Shown here: positions 1 to 11,106 of the stretch, piece after piece | How the letters are laid out: the number at the start of each line of letters is the position of its first letter | How positions within the stretch are numbered: the stretch's first letter is position 1 | Origin: Flagellimonas allohymeniacidonis | GTDB taxonomy: Bacteria > Bacteroidota > Bacteroidia > Flavobacteriales > Flavobacteriaceae | Assembly: GCF_004296335.1 (NCBI RefSeq) | Contig: NZ_SGIU01000001.1 | Span: 969,290-1,033,289 of the forward strand | Length of the DNA: 64,000 nt | Direction: 5' to 3' | Position numbers and translations under genes: made by a program | The notes under the pieces: generated by a model | What the model was told of the DNA's origin: nothing | The model's database searches: none | Seen by the model: the letters and a program-made list of their open reading frames with translations, nothing else

Positions 1-531
1 CAAATAACGATAATCCCCTGTTTTAGTACGGAACGTTCCCTTTACAATGCCTTCCTCTTGAACAAAAACTCCTTTGGCGGGATACTCATCTTCGGTACCC
101 ACTTCAAAATAAGTTTCCCAAATTCCAGAAATGTTGACGTTAGCCGTTTGCTTAGTGGTGAACCGTTCCTGTTTTCCATGAGAGGCCGAAAAGGAAACCA
201 CACGCTCTAAACTCTCTTTGATAAAACTTCCTTCTATCTTGTTTTCAGTAAAGGTGCCTGCTATATATCCTTCAAAAACTGGCATTTTAATATGGATGGA
301 ATCCCCAGAGATTTCCATTTCATCAACTACCACCACTTCATCCGCATTGTACATTTCCATTTGGTAACTCCCATTATCCGCCAGTTTAAGTTTAAAGTTG
401 AAGGGAAGTGTTCTATTTTCAGAAACGCCCATTTCCGCACGCCACTCTCCAGGCAATAGTGTTCTTTCTTCAACCTTGCACGAACCAAATGTCAATGCAA
501 CGGCACTAAATAAAACCCAAATGTTCCTCAT
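1..531 (-). CDS. lipoprotein, partial (C-terminus beyond window edge)
   Basis: 177 codons are open from an ATG at 531 down to base 1, with no stop, so the C-terminal part is outside the window. The N-terminus is a lipoprotein signal (MRNIWVLFSAVALTFGSC, lipobox cysteine at residue 18). The rest is beta-rich: repeated short strands such as LPFNFKLKL and GTFRTKTGDYRYL. This looks like the N-terminal domain that precedes a thioredoxin-like domain in TlpA-family lipoproteins of flavobacteria, where the redox domain would lie in the missing part. The lipoprotein call is direct from sequence; the TlpA link is recall of family layout and unproven here. It is divergent from pheT. Confidence 0.75.
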   Translation of the reverse strand, partial: MRNIWVLFSAVALTFGSCKVEERTLLPGEWRAEMGVSENRTLPFNFKLKLADNGSYQMEMYNADEVVVVDEMEISGDSIHIKMPVFEGYIAGTFTENKIEGSFIKESLERVVSFSASHGKQERFTTKQTANVNISGIWETYFEVGTEDEYPAKGVFVQEEGIVKGTFRTKTGDYRYL

Positions 532-609
532 GGCACTGCTAGTTTTTCTTTATTTCGAAAATATAGTTCAAAACTTACAAATCAAGGTGTTCCTTTGCAA
601 ATATTTGGA

Positions 610-640
610 TTGAATCTCTTTTTTGATTGTTTTATCTTTG
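610..640 (+). promoter_or_regulatory. promoter upstream of pheT
   Basis: TATCTTTG at 633-640 matches the Bacteroidota -7 consensus TAnnTTTG. A TTG at 610-612 lies 20 bp upstream of it as the -33 element. The ATG of pheT is at 660, giving a short leader of about 13 bases. Confidence 0.55.
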
Positions 641-659
641 TCCACTTTAAATTTGGGGT

Positions 660-3080
660 ATGAAGATTTCTTACAACTGGTTAAAGCAGTTTTTGTCAGT
701 GGATTGGGAGGCGCAAAAGACCGGTGAGCTTTTGACAGATCTTGGACTTGAGGTTGAAGGCATAACCAGCTTTGAATCAGTTAAAGGCGGCCTTGAGGGT
801 GTTGTTGTGGGACACGTGCTTACTTGTGAAAAGCATCCCAACGCTGACCGTTTAAAGGTGACCACTGTTGATATTGGCGAAGAAACTCCTGTTCAAATTG
901 TATGTGGAGCCCCAAACGTTGCTGTCGGCCAGAAAGTACCTGTTGCCACCATTGGTACCACCTTGTATTCTGCCGAAGGTGAACCTTTGAAAATTAAAAA
1001 AGGAAAAATCAGGGGCGAGGAGAGTCATGGGATGATCTGTGCCGAGGATGAACTTGGTCTTGGAAAAAGTCATGACGGAATAATGGTGCTCAGTGATGCG
1101 CTTGAACCTGGTACACTTGGTAGTGAAGTGTTTGAAATAGAGACTGACGACGTCTTTGAAATAGGGCTAACACCCAATCGTGCAGATGCCATGAGCCATT
1201 TTGGCGTCGCAAGAGATCTCAAGGCCGGACTGGAACAGCATGAGATCAGTAAAGGTTTGGTCACACCTTCGACCAGCAATTTTTCTATCGACAACAGGTC
1301 TTTAAAAATTGATGTCGAAGTTGAAGATAGCGACCTTGCACCACGATATTGCGGGGTGACCATAAGTAACATTATTGTTCAGGATTCCCCAGATTGGTTG
1401 AAAAATCGATTAAAGGCCATCGGGCTTTCCCCGATAAATAACATAGTGGATGTTACAAATTATGTACTTCATGAACTAGGACAACCTTTGCATGCTTTTG
1501 ATGCCAACAAAATAAAGGGAGGCAAAATTGAGGTAAAGCGACTGCCAAGCGGTACTAAGTTCACTACCTTGGATGATGTCGAGCGCGAACTGCATGAAGA
1601 AGACCTAATGATTTGCGATAGCGAAAAGCCCATGTGCATTGCTGGGGTTTTTGGCGGTACATATTCAGGAGTTACGGAGCACACTTCCGCCATATTTTTG
1701 GAAAGTGCCTATTTCAATCCTATTTCCATTCGTAAGAGTGCCAAACGTCACGGTCTAAACACGGATGCTTCCTTTCGTTTTGAACGTGGCATCGATATCG
1801 AAATCACCGAGTATGCCCTTATGCGTGCCGCAGCGTTGATTCGAGAAATTGCCGGAGGCGAAATCAGTTCTGAAGTGGTTGACCTGTATCCAAAGAAACC
1901 CAAGGAACGCCAAGTATTTTTGACATTCGATAAAATCAACTCGTTGATAGGGCAAGAAATTCCCAGAGATACCATCAAGTCGATATTGTCTTCTTTGGAG
2001 ATAAGGGTGAACAATGTTACCGAATCAGGTCTTGGCTTGACCATTCCCTTTTATCGTGTGGATGTGGAACGTGAAGTGGATGTTATTGAGGAGATACTGC
2101 GGGTATACGGTTATAACAAAATCGATTTCAAAGAAAAATTAAACGCTTCGATAGCCAGTAATTCTAAACTGGAAAGTCATAGGTTGCAAGACATTGTCGG
2201 TGATATGTTGGCCTCCCAAGGCTTTTATGAAATTATGACCAACAGTTTGGTGGCCCGTGAGGATTTAGAGGCCATTGTTTCCTCTGGAAATGCCGTGGAA
2301 ATGATGAACCCACTAAGTTTAGATTTGTCCGTGCTTCGAACATCCATGCTGCTTTCTGGACTGGAAACCATCAAATACAACAACAACAGACAGCAGAACA
2401 GACTAAAGTTGTATGAGTTTGGCAAAACCTATCATGCCACGAAAAAAGGGAACGATGAAAAACAGCATCTGTCCCTGTTTATTTCTGGAAACCGCAATTC
2501 AGATAGCTGGACAAGACCAACGGAAAAAACAGATTTCTTTTATCTAAAAGGGTCTATAGAAACAATTTTGCAAAGACTTGGTATTGAAAAAGCGGAAGCC
2601 AAGCCAACCGATTCCAAAAGTCTATCGGAAGGACTTAGCTATTGGGTCAATGGAAAAGAGCTGTGCACTTTTGGTCTAGTTAACAAATCGGTATTGAAAA
2701 AGCTCGAGCTAAAACAAGCCGTTTTGATAGCCGATTTCGATTGGGACATGATTTTGGATTTGGTACAAGATCAAGCCATTTCATTCAGAGAAATTCCCAA
2801 GTATCCTGAGGTTACCCGTGATTTCGCATTACTTCTTGATGAAAATGTTAGCTTTCAGCAAGTGAATGATATTGCTTGGGACACAGAAAAAAAATTGTTG
2901 AAAAGTGTGAATCTTTTTGACGTTTATACCGGTAAAAATCTTCCAAAAGGGAAAAAATCCTATGCGATTAGTTTCACCTTGCAAGATGAAAACAAGACTT
3001 TGACGGACAAGCAGATTGACAAACTAATGTCTAAACTTCAGAAGAGCTACGAAAAACAACTCGGGGCCAGCCTCAGATAA
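660..3080 (+). CDS. pheT: phenylalanine--tRNA ligase beta subunit
   Basis: 806 residues, the usual length for Bacteroidota PheT. It forms the (alpha-beta)2 cytosolic enzyme that charges tRNA-Phe. Domains in order: an N-terminal region beginning MKISYNWLKQFL, a tRNA-binding OB domain (about 42-155, with HPNADRL at 59-65), the B3/B4 editing domain (about 215-390, containing LGQPLHAFDANK), B5 (about 400-475), the catalytic-like core, and a C-terminal ferredoxin-fold anticodon-binding domain (about 710-805, with KYPEVTRDFALLL). The alpha subunit gene pheS is not in this window, so the subunits are encoded apart. Its stop lies 2 bp from the stop of the convergent fasciclin gene. Confidence 0.98.
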   Translation: MKISYNWLKQFLSVDWEAQKTGELLTDLGLEVEGITSFESVKGGLEGVVVGHVLTCEKHPNADRLKVTTVDIGEETPVQIVCGAPNVAVGQKVPVATIGTTLYSAEGEPLKIKKGKIRGEESHGMICAEDELGLGKSHDGIMVLSDALEPGTLGSEVFEIETDDVFEIGLTPNRADAMSHFGVARDLKAGLEQHEISKGLVTPSTSNFSIDNRSLKIDVEVEDSDLAPRYCGVTISNIIVQDSPDWLKNRLKAIGLSPINNIVDVTNYVLHELGQPLHAFDANKIKGGKIEVKRLPSGTKFTTLDDVERELHEEDLMICDSEKPMCIAGVFGGTYSGVTEHTSAIFLESAYFNPISIRKSAKRHGLNTDASFRFERGIDIEITEYALMRAAALIREIAGGEISSEVVDLYPKKPKERQVFLTFDKINSLIGQEIPRDTIKSILSSLEIRVNNVTESGLGLTIPFYRVDVEREVDVIEEILRVYGYNKIDFKEKLNASIASNSKLESHRLQDIVGDMLASQGFYEIMTNSLVAREDLEAIVSSGNAVEMMNPLSLDLSVLRTSMLLSGLETIKYNNNRQQNRLKLYEFGKTYHATKKGNDEKQHLSLFISGNRNSDSWTRPTEKTDFFYLKGSIETILQRLGIEKAEAKPTDSKSLSEGLSYWVNGKELCTFGLVNKSVLKKLELKQAVLIADFDWDMILDLVQDQAISFREIPKYPEVTRDFALLLDENVSFQQVNDIAWDTEKKLLKSVNLFDVYTGKNLPKGKKSYAISFTLQDENKTLTDKQIDKLMSKLQKSYEKQLGASLR

Positions 3081-3082
3081 AT

Positions 3083-3610
3083 TTACATTTGAGCAGGTAG
3101 GATAACACTATCGATTTCGTGGATCACCCGATTGCCATGACTTAGGTCTGCATGGGTGATACGGGCCGTATTGCCTACTGGATCGGTCAATACGATATCA
3201 TAACCTTCCATATGAGCGGTCAACTTTTTGCCTTGCACGGTAGTAAAAGAAGCTCTCCCTTTCCCCCTGCACAGGGCCCTTAATATTCGAGATGCTGTTA
3301 AATTACCCGCAACGATATGGTAGGTTAAAAGAGATTTGAGCTCGCTTTTGTCCTTGGCGCTCATAAGTTCCTTCAATTTTGCTGAAGAGAATTTTTCGAA
3401 AGCCGCGTTGGAAGGAGCAAAGATGGTAAAGGGACCTGAGCCCTCCAAAATATCATCCATTTCAACCGCCTTAACCGCCGCAAAGAGCGTAGAATGACGT
3501 TCAGACTCAGCAGTAACGGACAGCGTTTCTTTTTTTTGATATTGTGCAGAAGAGGATAGGGTTCCCATGCATAACAATGCTAGTAGGCTAATGGTGGGGG
3601 TCATTTTCAT
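3083..3610 (-). CDS. secreted fasciclin (FAS1) domain protein
   Basis: 175 residues with an N-terminal Sec signal peptide ending near SSSAQ (residue 23), then a single FAS1 domain over about 30-173. The typical FAS1 blocks are visible: FTIFAPSNAAFEKF near residue 62, LLTYHIVAG in the middle, and a final VIHEIDSVILP. FAS1 domains mediate adhesion or protein-protein contacts; no ligand can be read from this sequence. It is a single-gene unit, convergent with pheT and leaving only 2 bp between the stops. Two in-frame ATGs at 3610 and 3604 are both possible starts. Confidence 0.9.
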   Translation of the reverse strand: MKMTPTISLLALLCMGTLSSSAQYQKKETLSVTAESERHSTLFAAVKAVEMDDILEGSGPFTIFAPSNAAFEKFSSAKLKELMSAKDKSELKSLLTYHIVAGNLTASRILRALCRGKGRASFTTVQGKKLTAHMEGYDIVLTDPVGNTARITHADLSHGNRVIHEIDSVILPAQM

Positions 3611-3794
3611 AATTGGGGTGTTCGGGACCTATTTTTTAATGTTCAAAGCGTGTTTTTACGATAAAGTGTCAAAAACGTCGATAAGATACACCTTTTTGGG
3701 CATTCGACCCGATTTGACGCCAAGAAAGTTTGTATTTAACAAAACGTTAACAATTTTGCGAAAAATAGATTTTCCAATAGGAAATCCAAATCAT

Positions 3795-3802
3795 TAACTT
3801 TG
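3795..3802 (+). promoter_or_regulatory. -7 promoter element of the 3827 gene
   Basis: TAACTTTG matches TAnnTTTG exactly. No good TTG is seen at the right -33 distance. A start near 3808 would exclude the upstream TTG at 3809 as start codon and supports the ATG at 3827. Confidence 0.4.
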
Positions 3803-3826
3803 GTGTAATTGCTAAGAAAAAAGAAA

Positions 3827-6186
<2,360 letters not shown>

Positions 6187-6198
6187 CTAAATTTTCGG

Positions 6199-6206
6199 CA
6201 AAAATA
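6199..6206 (-). promoter_or_regulatory. -7 promoter element of the ABC-F gene
   Basis: On the minus strand this reads TATTTTTG, an exact TAnnTTTG. It ends 16 bp before the ATG at 6183. No clear TTG is seen upstream at 17-23 bp, so confidence is limited. Confidence 0.35.
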
Positions 6207-6348
6207 GGTAAAAGGAATACTTATTACTAATTTAAAAACACATATTTAAACATCACAAAAACAGTGTTTTACAACTTTTAACTCGTCATTAACAAGATGT
6301 CCCTCAGGTATTTTTAATTTTGTAGATTGTAAATGATGGAGCCCTTGT

Positions 6349-7731
6349 ATGACTAGACTTTTACTCAGCCTCTCCCTAATGCTGGTTTTGGCGTGTTCCG
6401 AAAAATCCGGAGAATGCCCTTCCATTGTTCTTACTGGTGAAATCGTAAACCCAACCAGTGATTACGTTGTTCTTTATAAGGATGATATGGTCATTGATTC
6501 GGCCAAGCTAAATGAAAATCACCACTTTTCATTTAACCTCCAGGGTATAGAGGAAGGTCTATACCATTTTGATCACAGCCCAGAATTACAATACGTCTAC
6601 CTTCAGGAAGGTGACAGCATCCTTATTCGTTTGAACACTCTTGAGTTTGATGAATCGTTGGTTTTCTCGGGCAAAGGTTCTTCCATCAACAATTTTTTGA
6701 TCGAGATGTTTCTGGCGCATGAGGAAGAGGAATCTATGATTTATGAGTACTATAAACTCGACCCCGATACGTTCAGCCATAAGATTGATTCCCTGCGTAC
6801 AACGAAGATTTCACTTTTGGAGGAACTGGTCGAAGAAAATGATTTGACCGAAAGAGTCTTTTTAATGGCGAAGGCTTCCATTGATTACAATAATTATATC
6901 TACAAAGAAAAATATCCTTTTTACCACAAGAAGAAAACAGGCGAAGAGACCATTCATGAGCTTTCCGACAGTTTTTACAAGTACAGGTCGGACATGGACC
7001 TTAACAATAGGGACCTTGCCTATTTTAGGCCCTATTTTGACTTTATGAAATATCATTTTGGCAATCTTTCATACATGACCTGCATGAAGCATTGCGGAAT
7101 GCCGAAGGATGCAAAAATGGACCACTTGCATTTCAATAAACATAAATTGAAACTGGTTGATAGTTTGGTTCAGGAATCAGAACTAAGGGACATTTTGTTC
7201 CGAAACATCGCCATGGATTATTTGCTCACCGAGCACAAGTCAAATAATGACTGTAAAATTTTTATTGAAAAATTTCAAGCGCTTTCCACGAACGAAGACC
7301 ACAAGAATGAGATTGCCATGCTCTACAGCGGCATCCAACGTCTGCAGCCCAACGAGGCCCTCCCTGATTTGAAACTTCGGGATGTTGATGACCAAGTGGT
7401 TTCCATAAAGGAAATCAGCAAAAAAGGAAATACCGTATTTTACTTTTGGACAGGCACACAGAAAAGACATTTTGTAAATGTTATTAAGCATGTGGCTAAA
7501 CTGGAAAAGAAATACCCCGAGCACAATTTTGTGGGCATCAGTCTTCGCACCACGCATCCGCAATGGCTCGGCATGTTGGATGAATACGGGTTAAAAAAGT
7601 CCCATCAATTTAGGGGAGATGACTTTAAGGAAGTGCAAATGGGCATGATAGTCGATGGGCTGAACAAATGTGTCATTACAAAGGACACTCTCATCGTGGA
7701 TGCCTTCGCCAACCTTTACAAATCCTTCTAA
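6349..7731 (+). CDS. lipoprotein with thioredoxin-like C-terminal domain lacking CxxC
   Basis: 460 residues. A lipoprotein signal (LMLVLAC, cysteine 16) is followed by a beta-rich region like the DUF4369-type start of TlpA-family proteins (about 25-105), a helical middle (about 110-330), and a C-terminal thioredoxin-like domain (about 340-460). The strand NTVFYFW at 361-367 is where TlpA proteins carry WCxxC, but here it reads WTGTQKRH, with both catalytic cysteines missing. The protein is thus probably an envelope lipoprotein that kept the fold but not the redox chemistry. An exact -7 box TAATTTTG lies at 6315-6322. Stand-alone gene. Fold assignment is by motif and layout, moderately sure. 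Confidence 0.8.
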   Translation: MTRLLLSLSLMLVLACSEKSGECPSIVLTGEIVNPTSDYVVLYKDDMVIDSAKLNENHHFSFNLQGIEEGLYHFDHSPELQYVYLQEGDSILIRLNTLEFDESLVFSGKGSSINNFLIEMFLAHEEEESMIYEYYKLDPDTFSHKIDSLRTTKISLLEELVEENDLTERVFLMAKASIDYNNYIYKEKYPFYHKKKTGEETIHELSDSFYKYRSDMDLNNRDLAYFRPYFDFMKYHFGNLSYMTCMKHCGMPKDAKMDHLHFNKHKLKLVDSLVQESELRDILFRNIAMDYLLTEHKSNNDCKIFIEKFQALSTNEDHKNEIAMLYSGIQRLQPNEALPDLKLRDVDDQVVSIKEISKKGNTVFYFWTGTQKRHFVNVIKHVAKLEKKYPEHNFVGISLRTTHPQWLGMLDEYGLKKSHQFRGDDFKEVQMGMIVDGLNKCVITKDTLIVDAFANLYKSF

Positions 7732-7741
7732 AAAAAAGAAA

Positions 7742-7762
7742 CCTCGAATCAGTGATTCAAGG
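7742..7762. terminator. hairpin terminator between convergent genes
   Basis: GAATCA and TGATTC arms with flanking CCT/AGG form a hairpin. On the minus strand it is followed by TTTCTTTTTTT, and on the plus strand by a weaker T-rich run at 7773-7778, so it can end both the minus-strand transaldolase transcript and the plus-strand lipoprotein transcript. Confidence 0.6.
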
Positions 7763-7789
7763 TCCCTTCACATTTTTTATCAGAATCTT

Positions 7790-8446
7790 CTATTGATTCC
7801 CTTTGCGGTAATCGGCCAGGAATTTTTCCAAACCAATGTCGGTCAGTGGGTGTTTTAATAATCCCTCAATGGCAGAAAGTGGCCCAGTCATCACATCAGA
7901 GCCGAGTTTTGCACAGTCTATCACATGCATGGTGTGACGCACAGAGGCGGCCAATATTTGCGTTTCAAAGCCATAGTTGTCATAAATCAAACGTATTTCA
8001 CCGATAAGGTTCAACCCATCAGTGGACACATCATCCAATCGACCAATAAACGGAGAAACATAGGTTGCTCCTGCTTTGGCTGCCAGCAATGCTTGTCCTG
8101 GAGAGAAGACCAAGGTGCAATTGGTTCTGATACCTTTATCCGAAAAGTATTTCAATGCTTTTACACCTTCCTTGATCATGGGAACTTTCACCACAATCTG
8201 CTCGTGAAGTCCTGCCAATTCCTCTCCTTCCTTGACCATTCCATCAAAATCGGTGGACACCACTTCGGCAGAAACGTCCCCATCAACAATGTTGCAGATA
8301 TCCACGTAATGTTTTAGAATGTTGTCCCGTCCGGTAATTCCCTCCTTGGCCATAAGCGATGGATTTGTGGTAACCCCATCCAATACACCCAATTGTTGGG
8401 CTTCGCGAATATGATCAAGATTCGCTGTATCGATAAAAAATTTCAT
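7790..8446 (-). CDS. fsa: transaldolase / fructose-6-phosphate aldolase family (small type)
   Basis: 218 residues, the length of the short transaldolase/FSA subfamily (TalC/MipB). It starts [13 protein letters not shown] and carries the Schiff-base lysine in VVKVPM (Lys87), TTNPSL at 26-31, and the conserved core around [11 protein letters not shown]. The enzyme moves or cleaves a dihydroxyacetone unit on sugar phosphates in the cytosol; in Bacteroidota such genes are usually annotated as transaldolase of the non-oxidative pentose phosphate pathway. Sequence alone does not separate transaldolase from FSA activity, so the symbol is tentative. Confidence 0.9.
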   Translation of the reverse strand: MKFFIDTANLDHIREAQQLGVLDGVTTNPSLMAKEGITGRDNILKHYVDICNIVDGDVSAEVVSTDFDGMVKEGEELAGLHEQIVVKVPMIKEGVKALKYFSDKGIRTNCTLVFSPGQALLAAKAGATYVSPFIGRLDDVSTDGLNLIGEIRLIYDNYGFETQILAASVRHTMHVIDCAKLGSDVMTGPLSAIEGLLKHPLTDIGLEKFLADYRKGNQ

Positions 8447-8540
8447 ACGTTTTAGCTATTTAGATTTGTAATCCAATTCATTGCTAATTTACAACATTAA
8501 GAATCCTATGCATCCAAAATGATGTAAAATAAACGTATAC

Positions 8541-8960
8541 TTAATCCAAAACCTGTAGCGTAAACGAACGCACGGTGGATTCAGAACAGGTTGGGCTGCC
8601 ATCAAATCCGTTGAAGTCAAATCGTTCGACAAAGAGTTCCACCTGAAATCGGTAATTCCCCGATTCCTCAGGGATTCCAAAAAGCTCTACAGACCTTCTA
8701 TTGAAGTCAACAAAAATCCCTGGAGGGAGTTCTCCAATGACATCAAAAAAATAGTCGTAATCATTATCGTTGACCTCGTTGCTTATCTCTGCGGTTATTA
8801 GGTCGCTGTATCGTTCACCGACCACTCCCACGAGCAACTGTTTTTGATGGATCTCTGGGTTGATGTTAAAAACGCATTCAAAAATCTCGTCACATCCATA
8901 AAAAATGAAGGCGAATGAGGCCGCAATGCAAATCTTGAATAATCGTAAACTTTTCTCCAT
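8541..8960 (-). CDS. hypothetical lipoprotein
   Basis: 139 residues from ATG 8960 (a TTG three codons upstream also reads in frame). The N-terminal hydrophobic stretch ends FAFIFYGC, a lipobox, so the mature protein is acylated. The rest is beta-rich with several cysteines (CVFNINPE, SPTCSES) that could pair in the periplasm. The second half, with GELPPGIFVDFNRRSVELFG followed by IPEESGNYRF, looks like a single Ig/cadherin-like (putative Ig, 'He_PIG') fold; this is a fold guess. It lies 32 bp downstream of the SDR gene and may share its transcript. Confidence 0.75.
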   Translation of the reverse strand: MEKSLRLFKICIAASFAFIFYGCDEIFECVFNINPEIHQKQLLVGVVGERYSDLITAEISNEVNDNDYDYFFDVIGELPPGIFVDFNRRSVELFGIPEESGNYRFQVELFVERFDFNGFDGSPTCSESTVRSFTLQVLD

Positions 8961-8984
8961 GTTTTTCAAGCATCAAAAAACATG
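8958..8984. repeat. inverted repeat covering a start codon
   Basis: CATGTTTTT (8958-8966) and AAAAACATG (8976-8984) are exact inverted copies with a 9-base loop. The arm holds the ATG of the downstream lipoprotein gene, just after the SDR stop. It could mask that start in mRNA; the stem is AT-rich and therefore weak. Confidence 0.45.
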
Positions 8985-8992
8985 CCATCACC

Positions 8993-9802
8993 TCATAGCT
9001 TATAATGGTTGAGCAAAAGTCTTTCGTACACTTTGTCGGGCAATATTTTCTTTAATGTCAAGGAAAATTTCTGCAAAAATGCTCCCACAGGACGATGTGG
9101 TTTCGGGTTTTTGGATTGCATCACCCTATAAACCGCTTTGGCAACTTCCATGGGATCTCCCCCGGAGTCCACATGGTCATCAATGGACTGCAGTGTTTTG
9201 GAATACGGAAGATTGTATGGAGAATCTTCCTTTACGGGAGCATGGTAGCGCCCTGCGGCTATGTTGGTCGCAAAATCCCCCGGGGCCACGTTTACAATAC
9301 GTACTCCAAAATCCTTGGTTTCCATTCGTAAGGCCTCTGTAAGCACATTCAACGCACCTTTTGAGGCCGAATAAAATCCCCGGTAGGGCAAGCCCATATA
9401 TCCGGCAATCGATGTGATATTGATGATGAGTCCCCCACCCTGCTTTCGCATTTGCGGTAAAACGGACTTGATCATATGGACAGGACCATTGAAATTAGTG
9501 TCGAACACATTTAAAATTTCTTCATGCGGAGTTTCCTCAATGGGTCCGGTAATGCCCACACCAGCGTTGTTGATCAAAACATCGAGTCTGCCCTCTTTTT
9601 TTAGGACGGCATCAACCGCTTTTTGAATGCTTTGCGGTTGCTTTACATCCAAAGTGAGCAGTGAGAAGGCATTAAAATCCGGGTATTTGTCTTTGTTGCG
9701 TGTGGTTCCGTATACCTTAAGACCCTTGGCCGTTAAATACGTGCCGATAGATTTTCCAATTCCGGAAGAACCGCCCGTGATCAAAACAACCTTATAGTCC
9801 AT
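8993..9802 (-). CDS. short-chain dehydrogenase/reductase (SDR) family oxidoreductase
   Basis: 269 residues, classical SDR length. The NAD(P)-binding Rossmann motif TGGSSGIG lies at 9-16, NNAG at 78-81, the catalytic serine near 131 and the YxxxK pair at Tyr144/Lys148. The arginine at 36 (TTRNKDK) after strand 2 suggests NADP preference. The C-terminal tail is basic (KIRRL-like, ending KVYERLLLNHYKL), as in many 'SDR family oxidoreductase' proteins with a membrane-associating tail. Substrate cannot be read from sequence. It sits between the SRP RNA and a small lipoprotein gene on the same strand. Confidence 0.93.
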   Translation of the reverse strand: MDYKVVLITGGSSGIGKSIGTYLTAKGLKVYGTTRNKDKYPDFNAFSLLTLDVKQPQSIQKAVDAVLKKEGRLDVLINNAGVGITGPIEETPHEEILNVFDTNFNGPVHMIKSVLPQMRKQGGGLIINITSIAGYMGLPYRGFYSASKGALNVLTEALRMETKDFGVRIVNVAPGDFATNIAAGRYHAPVKEDSPYNLPYSKTLQSIDDHVDSGGDPMEVAKAVYRVMQSKNPKPHRPVGAFLQKFSLTLKKILPDKVYERLLLNHYKL

Positions 9803-9865
9803 CAGTATACCCTTATTTATTGAAAGAAATGCGTTTGGAATCGCAAAAATAGGGAAACAAAAAAA

Positions 9866-9959
9866 GGCAAGCTACCTACATCGCACCGCTACGACCACAT
9901 ACCCTTGCTGCGTTCCCGCCCTGGGGGATTTTGCAGGAGCTGGTCGTGTAGGACTTGCC
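9866..9959 (-). ncRNA. ffs: signal recognition particle RNA (small bacterial type, 4.5S)
   Basis: On the minus strand a roughly 94-base RNA begins GGCAAG and ends CTTGCC, which pair as the closing stem. A second stem pairs ACGACCA with TGGTCGT. The apical part reads CCCAGGGCGGGAACGCAGCAA, the conserved SRP domain IV: the asymmetric loop and the tetraloop region that bind Ffh. The length suits the small SRP RNA lacking the Alu domain. The RNA partners with Ffh to target membrane proteins. No ORF covers this region on either strand. Confidence 0.93.
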
Positions 9960-9988
9960 AAATGCAAATATACGACCTTTTAAATTTG
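9956..9988 (+). promoter_or_regulatory. promoter of the glutaminyl cyclotransferase operon
   Basis: TTG at 9956-9958, a 22-bp spacer, then TAAATTTG at 9981-9988 (exact TAnnTTTG). It lies entirely over the start of the SRP RNA and its promoter on the opposite strand, so the two promoters overlap face to face. Confidence 0.5.
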
Positions 9989-9994
9989 TCGCAA
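9965..9994 (-). promoter_or_regulatory. promoter of the SRP RNA
   Basis: On the minus strand TTG (9994-9992), a 19-bp spacer, then TATATTTG (9972-9965), an exact TAnnTTTG. The first base of the RNA stem lies 6 bp further, at 9959. This is the best-formed promoter in the window. Confidence 0.75.
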
Positions 9995-10026
9995 TCCTAA
10001 TTCATTCTTAATTTCGATGGGCAATA

Positions 10027-11106
10027 ATGTCCATCATGAAACAAGTATACAGTACCATGTCGAAATTGATGATAACTGCCGGATTCCTTCTCTTTTTCTT
10101 AGCCTGCGGTGGCAATGAAGAAGCTTCAAAACTTTTTGAGATCCAACTGGAGGGCAAGAAAAAAAATATTCAGCAAGGGCAGGAAATCGGGATTGCCATC
10201 AAAAACAAAAAAAATCTCGACATTCAAAAAGTCACCTACTTTATGGACGGCGAGGAACTGCCCGTAAACAACGGCAAAATCTCTCTGATTTCGCAAAAAC
10301 TTGGAAATAAGGTGATCAAAGCCTCTATCCTATTTGAGGAACAAACGGTGGAGATAGAAAAGAAAATTCGATTGTTGTCGGCCAACGCACCTGAGGTCTA
10401 CACCTATGAAATTGTAAACACCTATCCCCATGATCCCAGCGCCTATACCCAAGGATTGGAGTTTGCCAACGACCTGCTTTACGAAAGCACTGGCCAAAGG
10501 GGAAAATCCACTTTAAGAAAGGTAAAATATGAAACAGGAGAAGTGCTCCAAAAAATTGATTTGGACAAAACTGTTTTTGGAGAGGGCTTGACCCTTCTCA
10601 ATAACAAGCTCTTCCTCTTGACCTGGCAAAGCGGTTTGGGCTATGTGTACAATCCCAATACCTTAGAAAAAATCCAGAACTTCAGTTATGGTGAGAGCCG
10701 CGAGGGTTGGGGTCTTTGCAATGACGGAAAACAACTTTACAAAAGCGATGGGACCGAGAAAATCTGGTTTTTAGATCCCGAATCCATGCAGGAGGTTGGC
10801 CACATAGAAACAGTGACCAACAAATCCATTTTCAACAAGGCCAATGAATTGGAATATGTGGATGGAAAAATCTACGCGAACGTGTACCAAAAGGAAAGCA
10901 TGATGATCATCGATGCCACCTCAGGGGCCATTGAAGGGGTAATTAACTTTGGAGGCCTAAAAAGCAAGGTAAACCGTGGTGAAGAATGGGATGACGTAAA
11001 CTCCGTGCTCAATGGGGTCGCCTACCACCCCGAACGGGAAACCTTTTTTGTGACCGGAAAAAATTGGGACAAGCTTTTTGAGGTTAAAATCATGAAGAAA
11101 CAATAG
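10027..11106 (+). CDS. glutaminyl-peptide cyclotransferase, lipoprotein
   Basis: 359 residues. After a lipoprotein signal (LLFFLAC, cysteine 27; starts at ATG 10027 or 10036) comes a short Ig-like segment (about 35-125), then the plant/bacterial-type glutamine cyclotransferase five-blade propeller (about 130-359). Diagnostic motifs are the YTQGLEFANDLLYESTGQRG region near 140 and FGEGLTLLNNKLFLLTW near 180. The family cyclises N-terminal glutamine of peptides and proteins to pyroglutamate; here it would act at the periplasmic membrane. First gene of a three-gene run with the thioesterase and beta-helix lipoprotein, each joined end to end. Confidence 0.93.
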   Translation: MSIMKQVYSTMSKLMITAGFLLFFLACGGNEEASKLFEIQLEGKKKNIQQGQEIGIAIKNKKNLDIQKVTYFMDGEELPVNNGKISLISQKLGNKVIKASILFEEQTVEIEKKIRLLSANAPEVYTYEIVNTYPHDPSAYTQGLEFANDLLYESTGQRGKSTLRKVKYETGEVLQKIDLDKTVFGEGLTLLNNKLFLLTWQSGLGYVYNPNTLEKIQNFSYGESREGWGLCNDGKQLYKSDGTEKIWFLDPESMQEVGHIETVTNKSIFNKANELEYVDGKIYANVYQKESMMIIDATSGAIEGVINFGGLKSKVNRGEEWDDVNSVLNGVAYHPERETFFVTGKNWDKLFEVKIMKKQ

